The notes under the pieces: model-generated
What the model saw: the letters and a program-made list of their open reading frames with translations, nothing else
The model's database searches: none
Told to the model about the DNA's origin: nothing
Position numbers and translations under genes: made by a program
In this document: positions 53,300 to 62,774 of the stretch, in pieces
Numbering within the stretch: the stretch's first letter is position 1
Layout: every line of letters begins with the position of its first letter
NCBI GenBank assembly: GCA_029243245.1
Contig: JAQWSK010000008.1
Coordinates: forward strand, 23,904-87,903
Reading direction: 5' to 3'
Origin: Flavobacteriaceae bacterium
Lineage (GTDB): Bacteria; Bacteroidota; Bacteroidia; Flavobacteriales; Flavobacteriaceae
DNA: 64,000 nt

Positions 53300-53312
53300 T
53301 TTAATACTTTTA
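53281..53312 (+). promoter_or_regulatory. Predicted promoter of tetR-efflux operon
   Basis: TTTG at 53281-53284, a 20-base spacer, then TACTTTTA at 53305-53312 (one mismatch to TAnnTTTG). The box ends seven bases before the ATG at 53320, so the message is leaderless or nearly so. The promoter overlaps the inverted repeat. Confidence 0.6.
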
Positions 53313-53319
53313 CACAGCA

Positions 53320-53922
53320 ATGAAAGAAAAAATTATTTTAAAGGCAACCGAACTTTTTTTATCTATTGGTTTTAAAAGTGTAACAATGGATGAGCTAGCC
53401 CAATCTATGGCTATTTCAAAAAAAACTATTTATCAGTTTTTTAATAATAAAAATCATTTGATTAGTGTATGCATGGAGTCACTCCAAAAACAAATAATTA
53501 AAACTTTTAAACAGATTAGAGCAAATGCGAATAATCCAATAATAGAATTGTTTCAAATAAAAAAAGAAGCAATGAAAGTATTAGGAAATACTGAAACAGC
53601 GCCTCAATTTCAACTTCAAAAATTTTATCCAGAAATTTATCAAGAGCTAAAAAGTAGAGAATTTGATCAAGTTAGAGATGTTTTTCAAGAAAGTTTAAAA
53701 AAAGGGGTTGAGTCAGGCTATTTCAGAAAAGAGATTAATATTGATTTCATAAGTAGAATTTTTTTGAATGGAATGCGAGGAGTAAGAGACATAAACTTAT
53801 TTCCGCTAAGTGAATTTAAAGTAGAAGAAGTTATAGAAGATTTTATAGAATATCACTTAAGGGCTATTTCCACAAAAAAAGGCATAACCCTTCTAAATAG
53901 AATTTATAAAAAATTTGAATGA
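53320..53922 (+). CDS. TetR-family transcriptional regulator
   Basis: 200 residues. The N-terminal helix-turn-helix is typical: ATELFLSIGFKSVTMDELAQ, then SMAISKKTIYQFFNNKNHLI. The C-terminal ligand-binding helical domain is diverged, as usual. It is the first gene of the efflux operon and overlaps the TolC-like gene by 4 bases (ATGA), so it is probably an autoregulated repressor of the pump. The inverted repeat overlapping its promoter is the likely operator. Confidence 0.92.
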   Translation: MKEKIILKATELFLSIGFKSVTMDELAQSMAISKKTIYQFFNNKNHLISVCMESLQKQIIKTFKQIRANANNPIIELFQIKKEAMKVLGNTETAPQFQLQKFYPEIYQELKSREFDQVRDVFQESLKKGVESGYFRKEINIDFISRIFLNGMRGVRDINLFPLSEFKVEEVIEDFIEYHLRAISTKKGITLLNRIYKKFE

Positions 53923-55259
53923 TGAAAAAATTTATTTATATTTTATTTTTTTTACTTGGCATAGCTAATGCACAGGAATATCCTTCAAGCTTGAGCATTG
54001 AGGAGGCGATAAATTTTGCTCTTGAAAATAATTCTGAAATCATCAATGCCAAACGTGAAATAGAAAAGGGGTATAAAGAGAAATGGAAAACAATTTCAAT
54101 TGGATTACCACAAATATCTGCAAATTTTGATTACACGAATTTTTTAGAACTTCCTGTCTCTCTAATTCCTGCTCAATTTTTTGGAGGTCAAGAAGGCGAC
54201 TTTGCAGAAGTCAGTTTTGGTACTGAGCAAAACATAGTTGCATCAGCTCGAATTAAACAATTAATTTTTGACGGATCATACATTGTTGGTCTTAAAGCTA
54301 TTAAGACTTATTTGGAGATTTCAGATAATACCCTTAAAAAGACTAATCTAGAAGTTAGAAAATTAGTTAATAATGCATATTTAAAGACTTTGATTTCAAA
54401 AGCAAATATCGATTTTATAAATAAAAACATCAAAAGTTTAGAGGATACACTTAGTGAAGCTAAAAAGTTATATGAAAACGGTTTTACAGAAGAAGAAAGT
54501 GTTGAACAATTAAAAATTACATTATCTGAATTACAATCACAAAGAAAGTTTGCATATCAATTTAGTTTGTTGTCAATGGATGTTCTAAAAGTCTCATTAG
54601 GATATAAAGAAGTAGATAAATTAAATTTGACAAGTTCTCTAGAGACCATAATTAATTCACAAACTTTTGACATTCCTATAGTTGAATCTTGGAATCATAA
54701 TTCAAATATTGATATTAAAATAGCAACAAATGATGTTGAATCAAAAAGACTGCTATATAAATTAGAACAGAGTAAATCATTACCTAAGCTATCTACATTT
54801 ATAAGTGGCGCATATACTGGGAATAATAATTCTTTCGCTTTTAATGAATCAAATCAAAAATGGTTTGGGTCAGCATTATTTGGTGTAAGTCTTGATGTCC
54901 CTATATTTAGTTCTTTGGGAAGATCTGCAAGCTCACAGAAAGCAAAAATATCCTACGAGCAATCAAAAACAAAACTAGAAACAGCACAACAACAAATAAA
55001 GATTGCTGCTAAAAATGCTAAAGCTAGTTATGAACTTGCTATTGATAATTTCTATGTTACTAAAAACAATATGAATTTGGCTGAAAGAATTGAAAACAAA
55101 AACCAAATAAAGTTTTCTCAAGGAATAGCAAGTAGCTTTGAATTAAGACAAGCTCAAACGCAACTTTATAGAGCTCAAAAAAATTACTTAGATGCCATAC
55201 AAAATTTGGTGTCTAAAAAAATTGGATTAGAAACACTTCTAAATATTACCAAAAATTAA
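53919..55259 (+). CDS. TolC-family outer-membrane efflux protein
   Basis: 446 residues, signal peptide MMKKFIYILFFLLGIANAQ. Two tandem repeats of the outer-membrane efflux protein fold: the first begins LSIEEAINFALENNSEIINAKRE, the second has the typical late FSQGIASSFELRQAQTQLYRAQ near the C-terminus. It forms the outer-membrane channel for the RND pump encoded next, with a 5-base gap to the adaptor gene. Confidence 0.92.
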   Translation: MMKKFIYILFFLLGIANAQEYPSSLSIEEAINFALENNSEIINAKREIEKGYKEKWKTISIGLPQISANFDYTNFLELPVSLIPAQFFGGQEGDFAEVSFGTEQNIVASARIKQLIFDGSYIVGLKAIKTYLEISDNTLKKTNLEVRKLVNNAYLKTLISKANIDFINKNIKSLEDTLSEAKKLYENGFTEEESVEQLKITLSELQSQRKFAYQFSLLSMDVLKVSLGYKEVDKLNLTSSLETIINSQTFDIPIVESWNHNSNIDIKIATNDVESKRLLYKLEQSKSLPKLSTFISGAYTGNNNSFAFNESNQKWFGSALFGVSLDVPIFSSLGRSASSQKAKISYEQSKTKLETAQQQIKIAAKNAKASYELAIDNFYVTKNNMNLAERIENKNQIKFSQGIASSFELRQAQTQLYRAQKNYLDAIQNLVSKKIGLETLLNITKN

Positions 55260-55264
55260 ACCTA

Positions 55265-56452
55265 ATGAAAAAACATATATATATTTTAACTTTTGCATTC
55301 ATTTTCTTTAGCTGTGATAACAAAAAAGATATAGACACTAATTCTATAATAAATTCGAAAGATTTAAAATTAATTCAAAAAAGAAAATCACAGGTAAGCA
55401 GTGAAATAAATCTTCTTCAAAAAGAATTAAGAACATTAAATGAGGAGATTTTTAATTTAGATGAAGAGCGAAAAATTACTTTAGTTTCAAGTAAAAAAGT
55501 TAAAAAAGAATCATTTAAACATTTTATTGAAATTCAAGGTTCAGTGGAGTCTGATAAAAACTTAATCCTATACTCTGAAATTCCTGGAATTATAAAATCC
55601 ATTAACGTTAAACAAGGTCAAAAAGTCAAAAAAGGTTTAGTCCTTGTTGAATTATCTAATGAGGGAATGTTTGCAAAACTTGAACAACTAAAATTGCAGC
55701 TTAAATTGGCTAAAACTACTTATGAAAGACAATCAAATTTATGGAATGATAAAATTGGAAGTGAAATTCAGTTTCTACAAACAAAAACTAATTATCTAAC
55801 TATAGAAAGGGAGATTGTTCAAATAAATGATCAAATATTAAAATCAAAAATAATTGCCCCATTTGATGGCGTTATTGATCAATTAATCGCTGACCTAGGA
55901 AGCAATGTTAATCCCGGAATTAGTCCTGTTTTAAGAATAATCAATTTAGATCAAGTTAAGGTTATTGCTGAAATACCTGAAACTCACCTTCCTAATATAC
56001 ATTATGAATCAGAAGTTTCAATTTATTTTCCTGTGATTTCAAAGAACTTAAAAGCTAAAGTTTCTTCAATAGGAAATGTCATCAATCCAAATAATAGAAA
56101 TTTCAGGATAGAAGTATTACTTGAAAACAACGATTATGTTTTAAAACCAAACATGACTGCCAAAATTTCATTAAACGATTATCATAATCCAAATGCAATC
56201 TTAATAGATCAAAAAAACATTATCGAAAACAGTTATAATGAGTTTTATGTTTTCAAACTTGAACCAGTTGCTATGGATCAAGAAAAATATAAAGTAATTA
56301 AAAATCTTGTCAAGTTAGGAAAAACAGCAAACAACAAAGTTGAAATTCTTGAAGGACTTGACTCTGATGATATTATTATTGAAGATGGAAGTAGGCTAGT
56401 TAGAGAAAAACAAATTGTTAAAATAACAAATAGAATTAAAGGTACCAATTAA
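55265..56452 (+). CDS. RND efflux periplasmic adaptor (membrane fusion protein)
   Basis: 395 residues. Lipoprotein signal MKKHIYILTFAFIFFSCD with lipobox Cys17. A predicted coiled coil runs about residues 35-80. The lipoyl half-motifs GIIKSINVKQGQKVKKGLVLVEL and KIIAPFDGVIDQLIADLGSNV flank a helical hairpin, followed by a beta-barrel domain. Its TAA shares a base with the ATG of the pump gene. Confidence 0.92.
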   Translation: MKKHIYILTFAFIFFSCDNKKDIDTNSIINSKDLKLIQKRKSQVSSEINLLQKELRTLNEEIFNLDEERKITLVSSKKVKKESFKHFIEIQGSVESDKNLILYSEIPGIIKSINVKQGQKVKKGLVLVELSNEGMFAKLEQLKLQLKLAKTTYERQSNLWNDKIGSEIQFLQTKTNYLTIEREIVQINDQILKSKIIAPFDGVIDQLIADLGSNVNPGISPVLRIINLDQVKVIAEIPETHLPNIHYESEVSIYFPVISKNLKAKVSSIGNVINPNNRNFRIEVLLENNDYVLKPNMTAKISLNDYHNPNAILIDQKNIIENSYNEFYVFKLEPVAMDQEKYKVIKNLVKLGKTANNKVEILEGLDSDDIIIEDGSRLVREKQIVKITNRIKGTN

Positions 56453-59400
56453 TGAAAAAATCATCAAAATTAAATGAATTTTTTCCTTCGTCCTGGGCTA
56501 TAGATCATAGTACAGTTATATATGTAGTTATTGGGGTTTTCTTTTTCCTAGGTGTTTCATCTTATTTTTCGATGCCAAGAGAAAATTATCCGGAAATAAA
56601 GGAAAATCAAATTTTTGTTAGTTCTGTCTTTCCAGGCAATACTGCAGAAGACATTGAAAGACTTATTACTGATCCTTTAGAAGAAGGACTTAAAGGTGTT
56701 AAGAATCTTTTGGAAATCACATCAGCCTCCAGAGAAAATGTCTCATTAATAACTGTCAAATTTGATGAAGGAATATCTAATGAGAGTGCAAAGGTTCAAG
56801 TTAAAGATAAAATCGAAGCTATTACCTCAGGATCAGATTGGCCAACATTTAATGATTCAAAAATTGAACCATCAGTATTTGAGCTTATAATGTCCGAAGA
56901 GATTCCTGTTTTAAATATTGGTCTAACAGGAGATTTACCTATTGAAGAATTGAAATTTTATGGGAAATTACTTCAAGAAAAAATTGAACAAATGGCCGAA
57001 ATTAAAGAAGTTGTTCTAAGAGGAGTTCAAGATTTTGAGGTTGAAGTTGCTATAGATTTACTTAAAATGACTGCGGCATCAGTGTCTTTTGGAGATGTTG
57101 TAAATACAATCAGAAGAGAAAACAACACCGTTTCTGCAGGAAGTATGGAAGTTGGAGACGGAACAAGAAAAAATCTTAGAGTTTTAGGTGAAATTAATTC
57201 TCCTGATGAGCTTGAAAGTTTTGTTATTAAAACTCAAAATGGAGTAGTTTATCTAGGTGACATATCTGTTATTAAGTATAAGGAAAAAGAAAAAAATTCA
57301 TATGCTCGTTCAAATGGAAAGACAGCTCTTGTTCTCGATATTAAGAAAAGAAGTGGGAAAAATTTAATTAAGACCGTAGAAAAAATAAGGTCATTAATTG
57401 GTGATGTTAAATCTAAAGATTTTCCGAGTTCCATTGAAATTGAAATTTCAAATGATCAATCCAATACTACAAAAAACATAGTAAGTGATCTTGTCAATAA
57501 TATAATTTTTGGTGTAATTCTAGTTATAACAGTTTTAATGTTTTTTTTAGGTTTTAAAAATTCTCTTTTTGTTGGTTTTGCAATTCCAATGTCAATGCTT
57601 ATGTCATTTATGATATTAGGATTTCTAGGAAGCACAATTAATACAATGGTTCTTTTTGGTTTAATAATGGGAATGGGAATGCTAGTTGATAATGGAATAG
57701 TGGTGGTGGAAAACGCTTATCGCTTAATGGAAAAAGAAGGTATGGGAGTTATTCAAGCAGCAAAAAAAGGTATTGGAGAAATCGCAACTCCAATTATAGT
57801 TTCAACTGCAACTACTGTTGCTGCATTCATTCCGCTTGGATTTTGGCCCGGTAGAATTGGTGAATTTATGATTTTTTTCCCTTTTACTCTCTCGATTGTT
57901 TTAGGATCATCATTAATTGTTGCCATTTTTTTCAATTCAATGCTTGTTTCTAAATTCATGAGTACAAAAGACAAGATAATTGGCAAAAAAAAACTAAAAC
58001 GATTAACATTTTTATTTTCTGGTATAGGAATAATTTTTATTTTTTTTCCTGGCAGCTTAAGAGGTCTTGGAACATTAATGATATTATTAAACATGATGTT
58101 TTGGGCATACAAGCTATTTATTAAAAAATGGGCCTTATATTTTAGAAAAGTGAGTCTTGTTAAATTAGAAAAAACGTACACGAAACTTTTAAAATTTTCA
58201 CTATCCGGAAAAAACCCAATTCTATTATTAGTAAGTACTATCGCATTACTTTTTTCTTCATTTATAATATTGGGGCTTTCCGCTCCAAAAGTCGAGTTTT
58301 TTCCAGAAAACGATCCCAATCAAATTTTTATTTATATCGAATATCCTGAAGGAACATCAATTGATAAAACAAATTCAATTTCTAAATTAATAGAAGATGA
58401 TGTTCAAAAAGTTATGAATAATCCCAAATATTTGGATGGACCTAACAATTTTATGGTTGAATCTAATGTCACTTTTGTTGGTGCTGGATCACATAATCCA
58501 GAAATTGACAATGGTGGAGATCAAGAAATGTCTCATAAGGCTAAAATTACTATAACTAACTCAGAATTTAAATATAGACGTGGACTTTCAAGTGAAAACT
58601 TAAGAAAAGAGCTCCAAGAAGCAATAAAAGAGAAATATGCTGGAGTCTCTATTTCAGTAGAAAAAGACCCTAAGGGTCCACCTGTAGGTTATCCAATAAA
58701 TATAGAAATTAGTGGTGAAGATTATGATGAGTTAATTCAAACAGCTGAAAATTTAAAAAATTATTTAAATACTGAAAACATAGCTGGTGTAGAAGAATTA
58801 AAAATAGATGTCAATAAAAGCAAACCAGGAATAAAAATTAATGTTGATAGAAAAAAATCTGGATCCCTAGGGGTTACAGCTGGTCAAATTGGTCAGCAAT
58901 TAAGAGGTTCTGTATTTGGAGAAAAAGCAGGCATTTATAAAAAAGATGGTGAAGATTATGATATCAACGTTAGATTTAATGAAAAGAATAGAAAAAATAT
59001 TTATGAGTTGCTAGATCAATACATTGTTTTTAGAGATAAGGCTAGTGGAAAAATAAAAAAAATACCTCTAAGTGTAATGGCAAAACCCAGTGGATCATTT
59101 TCTTTTAATGCAATAAAGCACAGTAACCTAAATAGAGTTGTTACATTATATTCTCCTGTTTTAGCAGGATATAATGGCAATGATGTTGTTGCAAGTGTAA
59201 AACAAAGTGTTTCTAATTTTGATGGAATTAAATCTGATATTGGAATTACATTTACTGGAGAAATAGAGGAGCAATCGAAAAATATGAAGTTTTTATTAGG
59301 AGCTTTATTAGCGGCTTTGGGAATGATATTATTTTTACTGGTTCTTCAATTTAACTCAATCTCCAATCCTCTTATTATTCTATTGTCAATATTTTTAAGT

Positions 59401-59907
59401 TTTACTGGAGTTCTATACGGTATAAGTTTATTTAACATGTCCTTTGTCATAATGATGACTATGATGGGAATTATCGCTTTATCAGGGATTGTAGTTAATA
59501 ATGGAGTTGTATTAATAGATTACACTCAATTATTAATTGCTAGAAAAAAGGAGCTTTTGAATATTCCATTCAATCAATTACTTCCAAAATCAGATGTGCA
59601 AGAAGTAGTTGTAAATGGAGGAGCCGCTAGACTTCGTCCAGTTATTCTAACAGCAATAACTACTATTTTAGGGCTAATTCCATTAGCAACTGGACTAAAT
59701 ATTGATTTCTTTTCTCTATTTACGGAATGGAATGCCAATATATATATCGGAGGAGATAATGTTATTTTTTGGGGACCTTTATGCTGGACTGTTATATTTG
59801 GGCTTACTTTCGCTACATTTTTAACGCTATTTATTGTTCCAAGTTCTTTTTATCTAGTATATCAACTTAAATTAACTATTCATAATTGGAATAGGGTTAA
59901 AAACTAA
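56452..59907 (+). CDS. RND efflux transporter, inner-membrane pump
   Basis: 1151 residues, the AcrB/HAE-type proton-driven pump. N-terminal helix (22-38) then a periplasmic porter domain starting MPRENYPEIKENQIFVSSVF. Helix IV has the proton-relay region GMGMLVDNGIVVVENAYRL with Asp413 kept but Asn414 where AcrB has a second Asp (Asp408), a pattern I recall in other Bacteroidota pumps. A second half repeats the fold, with SGIVVNNGVVLIDY in helix X. Substrate unknown; the TetR-TolC-adaptor-RND set suggests drugs, bile-like compounds or lipids. Confidence 0.93.
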   Translation: MKKSSKLNEFFPSSWAIDHSTVIYVVIGVFFFLGVSSYFSMPRENYPEIKENQIFVSSVFPGNTAEDIERLITDPLEEGLKGVKNLLEITSASRENVSLITVKFDEGISNESAKVQVKDKIEAITSGSDWPTFNDSKIEPSVFELIMSEEIPVLNIGLTGDLPIEELKFYGKLLQEKIEQMAEIKEVVLRGVQDFEVEVAIDLLKMTAASVSFGDVVNTIRRENNTVSAGSMEVGDGTRKNLRVLGEINSPDELESFVIKTQNGVVYLGDISVIKYKEKEKNSYARSNGKTALVLDIKKRSGKNLIKTVEKIRSLIGDVKSKDFPSSIEIEISNDQSNTTKNIVSDLVNNIIFGVILVITVLMFFLGFKNSLFVGFAIPMSMLMSFMILGFLGSTINTMVLFGLIMGMGMLVDNGIVVVENAYRLMEKEGMGVIQAAKKGIGEIATPIIVSTATTVAAFIPLGFWPGRIGEFMIFFPFTLSIVLGSSLIVAIFFNSMLVSKFMSTKDKIIGKKKLKRLTFLFSGIGIIFIFFPGSLRGLGTLMILLNMMFWAYKLFIKKWALYFRKVSLVKLEKTYTKLLKFSLSGKNPILLLVSTIALLFSSFIILGLSAPKVEFFPENDPNQIFIYIEYPEGTSIDKTNSISKLIEDDVQKVMNNPKYLDGPNNFMVESNVTFVGAGSHNPEIDNGGDQEMSHKAKITITNSEFKYRRGLSSENLRKELQEAIKEKYAGVSISVEKDPKGPPVGYPINIEISGEDYDELIQTAENLKNYLNTENIAGVEELKIDVNKSKPGIKINVDRKKSGSLGVTAGQIGQQLRGSVFGEKAGIYKKDGEDYDINVRFNEKNRKNIYELLDQYIVFRDKASGKIKKIPLSVMAKPSGSFSFNAIKHSNLNRVVTLYSPVLAGYNGNDVVASVKQSVSNFDGIKSDIGITFTGEIEEQSKNMKFLLGALLAALGMILFLLVLQFNSISNPLIILLSIFLSFTGVLYGISLFNMSFVIMMTMMGIIALSGIVVNNGVVLIDYTQLLIARKKELLNIPFNQLLPKSDVQEVVVNGGAARLRPVILTAITTILGLIPLATGLNIDFFSLFTEWNANIYIGGDNVIFWGPLCWTVIFGLTFATFLTLFIVPSSFYLVYQLKLTIHNWNRVKN

Positions 59908-59915
59908 TAACTTAA

Positions 59916-59923
59916 TACCTTTG
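59916..59923 (+). promoter_or_regulatory. Predicted -7 promoter box of aspS
   Basis: TACCTTTG, perfect TAnnTTTG match, 17 bases before the aspS ATG at 59941. A -33 TTG at standard spacing is not obvious. It lies in the 33-base gap after the RND gene, so aspS has its own promoter. Confidence 0.5.
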
Positions 59924-59940
59924 TAGTTCATTCATAGGAT

Positions 59941-61692
59941 ATGTTAAGATCACACAACTGCGGAGAATTAAAATCAACTGATATAAATACGACTGTAGCT
60001 CTTTCGGGATGGGTTCAAAAAATCAGAGATAAAGGTTTCATTATTTGGGTTGACATAAGGGATCGTTATGGGATTACTCAATTAGTCTTTGATGAGGCAA
60101 GGACTCCAAAAAAAGTATTTGATAGTGCAAGAAATTTATCTAGAGAGTTTGTTATACAAATTAAAGGTCAAGTCATTGAAAGAGAATCAAAAAATAATGA
60201 GCTACTAACTGGTGCTATCGAGATTCTTGTTAATGAATTAAATATCTTGAACCCCTCTGAGATACCCCCTTTTACTATAGAAGATAAAACAGATGGCGGT
60301 GAAGAATTAAGAATGAAATATAGATACCTTGATATTAGGAGAAATACTATTCGAGATAATTTGATATTTCGTCACAAAGTCACAATGGAAGTTAGAAACT
60401 ATTTAAACAATCAGGGGTTTATTGATATTGAAACTCCCTACCTAATTAAATCAACACCTGAGGGAGCTAGAGATTTCATTGTGCCTTCAAGAATGAATTC
60501 TGGACAATTTTATGCTCTTCCTCAGTCACCTCAAACCTTTAAACAATTATTAATGGTTGGAGGAATGGATCGTTATTTTCAAATAGTAAAATGTTTTAGA
60601 GACGAAGATTTAAGGGCAGATAGACAGCCCGAGTTTACTCAAATTGATTGCGAAATGAGTTTTGTAAATCAAGAAGATGTTCTAACCCAATTTGAAGGAT
60701 TGATTTCTCATTTGATTCTGAAAATTAAAAATTATAAAATTGATAAATTCCCAAAAATGACTTACGATGAAGCAATTAAAAATTATGGCAGTGATAAACC
60801 AGATATTAGGTTTGGAATGAAATTTGGAAACATTACTGATAAAGCAAAAGGAAAAGGGTTTAACGTTTTTGATTCTGAAGAAATAATAGTAGGTTTTTCA
60901 ATAAAAAAAGGAGCTTCTATAAGCAGAAAAGAAATTGATAAATGGGTAGACTGGATTAAGAAGCCTCAAATTGGAGCAAAAGGTCTAGTGTGGGTAAAAT
61001 ATAACGAGGACCATACTTTAAAGTCATCTGTAGATAAATTTTACACAGAAAATGATTTAATTGAATGGGCGAAAATTACTAAAGCTGATTCTGGTGATTT
61101 AATTTTTATTCTTTCGGGGGAAACAAAAAAAACATTAAAACAATTAGGGGAGTTAAGACTTGCAATTGCTGAAAAAAATAATCTGCGTAATCCAGATATT
61201 TTTGCACCACTTTGGGTGACTGATTTTCCACTATTAGAATGGAATGAAGAAGCAAAAAGATATCATGCTATGCATCATCCTTTTACATCTCCAAAAAAAG
61301 AAGATCTTGGGTTATTGAAAAGTTTCCCTGAAAAAGTTAGAGCAAATGCCTATGACCTTGTTATTAATGGAAACGAAATTGGAGGAGGCTCTATAAGAAT
61401 TCATGATTCTAAGCTTCAAAAGGAAATGTTTAACTTAATAGGGCTTTCTAATAAAGAAGCTCAGGAACAATTTGGTTTTTTGTTAGGTGCTTTTAAGTTC
61501 GGAGCTCCACCTCATGGAGGAATTGCATTCGGTTTAGATAGACTTGTAACGATTCTCGGAGGTGAAGAAACAATTAGAGACTTCATTGCTTTTCCAAAAA
61601 ACAATTCTGGTCGAGATATTATGATTGACTCTCCCTCTATGATTGAAAAATCTCAACTTAATGAATTAGGGTTGGATCTGAATAAATCATAA
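59941..61692 (+). CDS. aspS: Aspartyl-tRNA synthetase
   Basis: 583-residue bacterial-type class II synthetase. N-terminal OB fold with [21 protein letters not shown], motif 2 region [20 protein letters not shown] (quoted in part) and [19 protein letters not shown], the bacterial GAD insertion domain in the middle, and motif 3 [15 protein letters not shown]. Discriminating against tRNA-Asn use cannot be judged from sequence alone. Followed after one base by a small membrane-protein gene. Confidence 0.97.
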   Translation: MLRSHNCGELKSTDINTTVALSGWVQKIRDKGFIIWVDIRDRYGITQLVFDEARTPKKVFDSARNLSREFVIQIKGQVIERESKNNELLTGAIEILVNELNILNPSEIPPFTIEDKTDGGEELRMKYRYLDIRRNTIRDNLIFRHKVTMEVRNYLNNQGFIDIETPYLIKSTPEGARDFIVPSRMNSGQFYALPQSPQTFKQLLMVGGMDRYFQIVKCFRDEDLRADRQPEFTQIDCEMSFVNQEDVLTQFEGLISHLILKIKNYKIDKFPKMTYDEAIKNYGSDKPDIRFGMKFGNITDKAKGKGFNVFDSEEIIVGFSIKKGASISRKEIDKWVDWIKKPQIGAKGLVWVKYNEDHTLKSSVDKFYTENDLIEWAKITKADSGDLIFILSGETKKTLKQLGELRLAIAEKNNLRNPDIFAPLWVTDFPLLEWNEEAKRYHAMHHPFTSPKKEDLGLLKSFPEKVRANAYDLVINGNEIGGGSIRIHDSKLQKEMFNLIGLSNKEAQEQFGFLLGAFKFGAPPHGGIAFGLDRLVTILGGEETIRDFIAFPKNNSGRDIMIDSPSMIEKSQLNELGLDLNKS

Positions 61693-61693
61693 T

Positions 61694-61948
61694 ATGAGAA
61701 TTGTTCTTCGTTTTTTATTTTTTTCAATCTTAACATTTTTTTTTATAGGGTTTTTTATTAAAAATTATCAAAATAATCAAATTTTAGCTGAAAAAATTAT
61801 AGGAAGCACTGTTCTTTTTTTGGTAATATTTTTTTTACCAATATTTTTATATCATCGATGGAAAGGTAAAGATATAAAGGATTATACGCTGACTAAAGAG
61901 AATTATAATCGAATGAAAGAAATAGGTGAAAAAAAAAATAAAAAATAA
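61694..61948 (+). CDS. Small two-helix membrane protein, unknown function
   Basis: 84 residues. Two hydrophobic helices (about 5-23 and 38-54) followed by a basic and acidic cytoplasmic tail (KGKDIKDYTLTKENYNRM to the C-terminus). It starts one base after the aspS stop and so is probably co-transcribed. I do not recognise a family. Composition matches the AT-rich surroundings, and the tail is rich in Lys and Glu. Confidence 0.6.
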   Translation: MRIVLRFLFFSILTFFFIGFFIKNYQNNQILAEKIIGSTVLFLVIFFLPIFLYHRWKGKDIKDYTLTKENYNRMKEIGEKKNKK

Positions 61949-62015
61949 AACACAATAAAAGTTTACAGAAAAGAAAGTTGGTGTAACTTAGCCGAAATTA
62001 TTTTATTATTACAAT

Positions 62016-62207
62016 ATGACTGGTACAGTTAAATTTTTCAATGAATCCAAAGGATATGGATTCATTACAAATGATGAGTCGGGTGCTGATGTATTCGTTC
62101 ACGTAACAGCTCTTAATGGGCTTTCACTCCAAGAGGGTGATAAAGTTGAATATGTAGAAGAAGAAGGAAAAAAAGGGAAGCAAGCTTCGCAAATATCCCT
62201 GCTATAA
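62016..62207 (+). CDS. Cold-shock domain protein
   Basis: 63 residues, a single OB-fold cold-shock domain that binds single-stranded RNA or DNA. RNP1 KGYGFIT and RNP2 VFVHV are intact, with MTGTVKFFNESKGYGF at the start as in Bacteroidota CspA-like proteins. The 67-base upstream gap may hold its promoter and leader. A hairpin terminator follows after 21 bases. It is the last gene with the AT-rich style of the window. Confidence 0.95.
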   Translation: MTGTVKFFNESKGYGFITNDESGADVFVHVTALNGLSLQEGDKVEYVEEEGKKGKQASQISLL

Positions 62208-62228
62208 TATACATTACGACTGCATTTA

Positions 62229-62252
62229 GCCTCCCTTGTGGAGGCTTTTTTT
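62229..62252 (+). terminator. Intrinsic terminator of the cold-shock gene
   Basis: Stem GCCTCC / GGAGGC (62229-62234 with 62240-62245), five-base loop CTTGT, followed by seven T residues at 62246-62252. It is the only convincing hairpin-plus-T-run terminator I found. On the minus strand no T-run follows, so it serves the plus strand. The T-run touches the stop codon of the convergent tadA. Confidence 0.8.
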
Positions 62253-62685
62253 ATGCCCTTTTTTTACGAAAAAAATCTTGTAAAATCATTTTAGATTCCT
62301 CAGCCATAACCCCTCCAAAAACTTTGGCTTTGGGGTGTGGTATTAATTGGGCCTGTTGAAATCCCCTTTTGGGGTCCTCAGCTCCAAAAACAATCCCACT
62401 CAGTTGCGCCCAATAAATCGCCCCCATACACATCACACAGGGTTCCAATGTAACGTATAGTGTACAATCATTGAGGTACTTACCATTCAAAAAATTTGCT
62501 GCAGCCGTAATGGCTTGCATCTCAGCATGCGCTGTGACATCATGAAGGCGCTCCGTCAAATTGTGCGCCCTGGCAATGATGGTGTTGTTGGTCACGATAA
62601 CCGCGCCCACTGGAACCTCGTTGGCATCATAAGCTTTTTGTGCCTCCACCAGGGCCTGCTTCATAAAATATTGATCATCAAACAT
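62251..62685 (-). CDS. tadA: tRNA-specific adenosine deaminase (TadA-like)
   Basis: Deaminates wobble adenosine to inosine in tRNA-Arg, or another nucleoside deaminase of the family. 144 residues from ATG 62685 (MFDDQYFMKQALVEA); a start seven codons upstream would run into a palindrome and is less likely. Zinc-site motifs: His53 and Glu55 in AHAEMQAI, Cys83 and Cys86 in PCVMCMGAI. G+C content and codon use are clearly higher than in the genes to its left, a break shared with polA. The stop touches the terminator T-run of the cold-shock gene. Confidence 0.9.
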   Translation of the reverse strand: MFDDQYFMKQALVEAQKAYDANEVPVGAVIVTNNTIIARAHNLTERLHDVTAHAEMQAITAAANFLNGKYLNDCTLYVTLEPCVMCMGAIYWAQLSGIVFGAEDPKRGFQQAQLIPHPKAKVFGGVMAEESKMILQDFFRKKRA

Positions 62686-62701
62686 TTTCACACTGTGAAA
62701 A
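62685..62701. repeat. Perfect 17-base palindrome at the tadA start
   Basis: TTTTCACA, centre C, TGTGAAAA: an exact palindrome with 8-base arms. Its first base is the A position of the tadA ATG on the minus strand. A second short inverted repeat, CCCC AAAA GGGG, follows at 62709-62720. Both lie in the tadA-polA divergent gap and may be operator sites or hairpins in the tadA leader. Confidence 0.6.
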
Positions 62702-62735
62702 TACAAAACCCCAAAAGGGGGTACAAGCGAAACTT

Positions 62736-62743
62736 TATCTTTG
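62736..62743 (+). promoter_or_regulatory. Predicted -7 promoter box of polA
   Basis: TATCTTTG, a perfect TAnnTTTG match, 31 bases before the polA ATG at 62775. The box has the Bacteroidota form even though the local G+C is higher, which suggests the block comes from a related bacterium. No -33 TTG is seen; the place is taken by the CCCC AAAA GGGG repeat. Confidence 0.45.
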
Positions 62744-62774
62744 TAACTTAAGCCATCGATTTAGCGATCCTTCA

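Noticed and set aside
57753..58319. 188-codon open frame on the minus strand
   Set aside because: Lies fully antisense to the RND pump gene, whose protein motifs are continuous here; the antisense product has no recognisable features.
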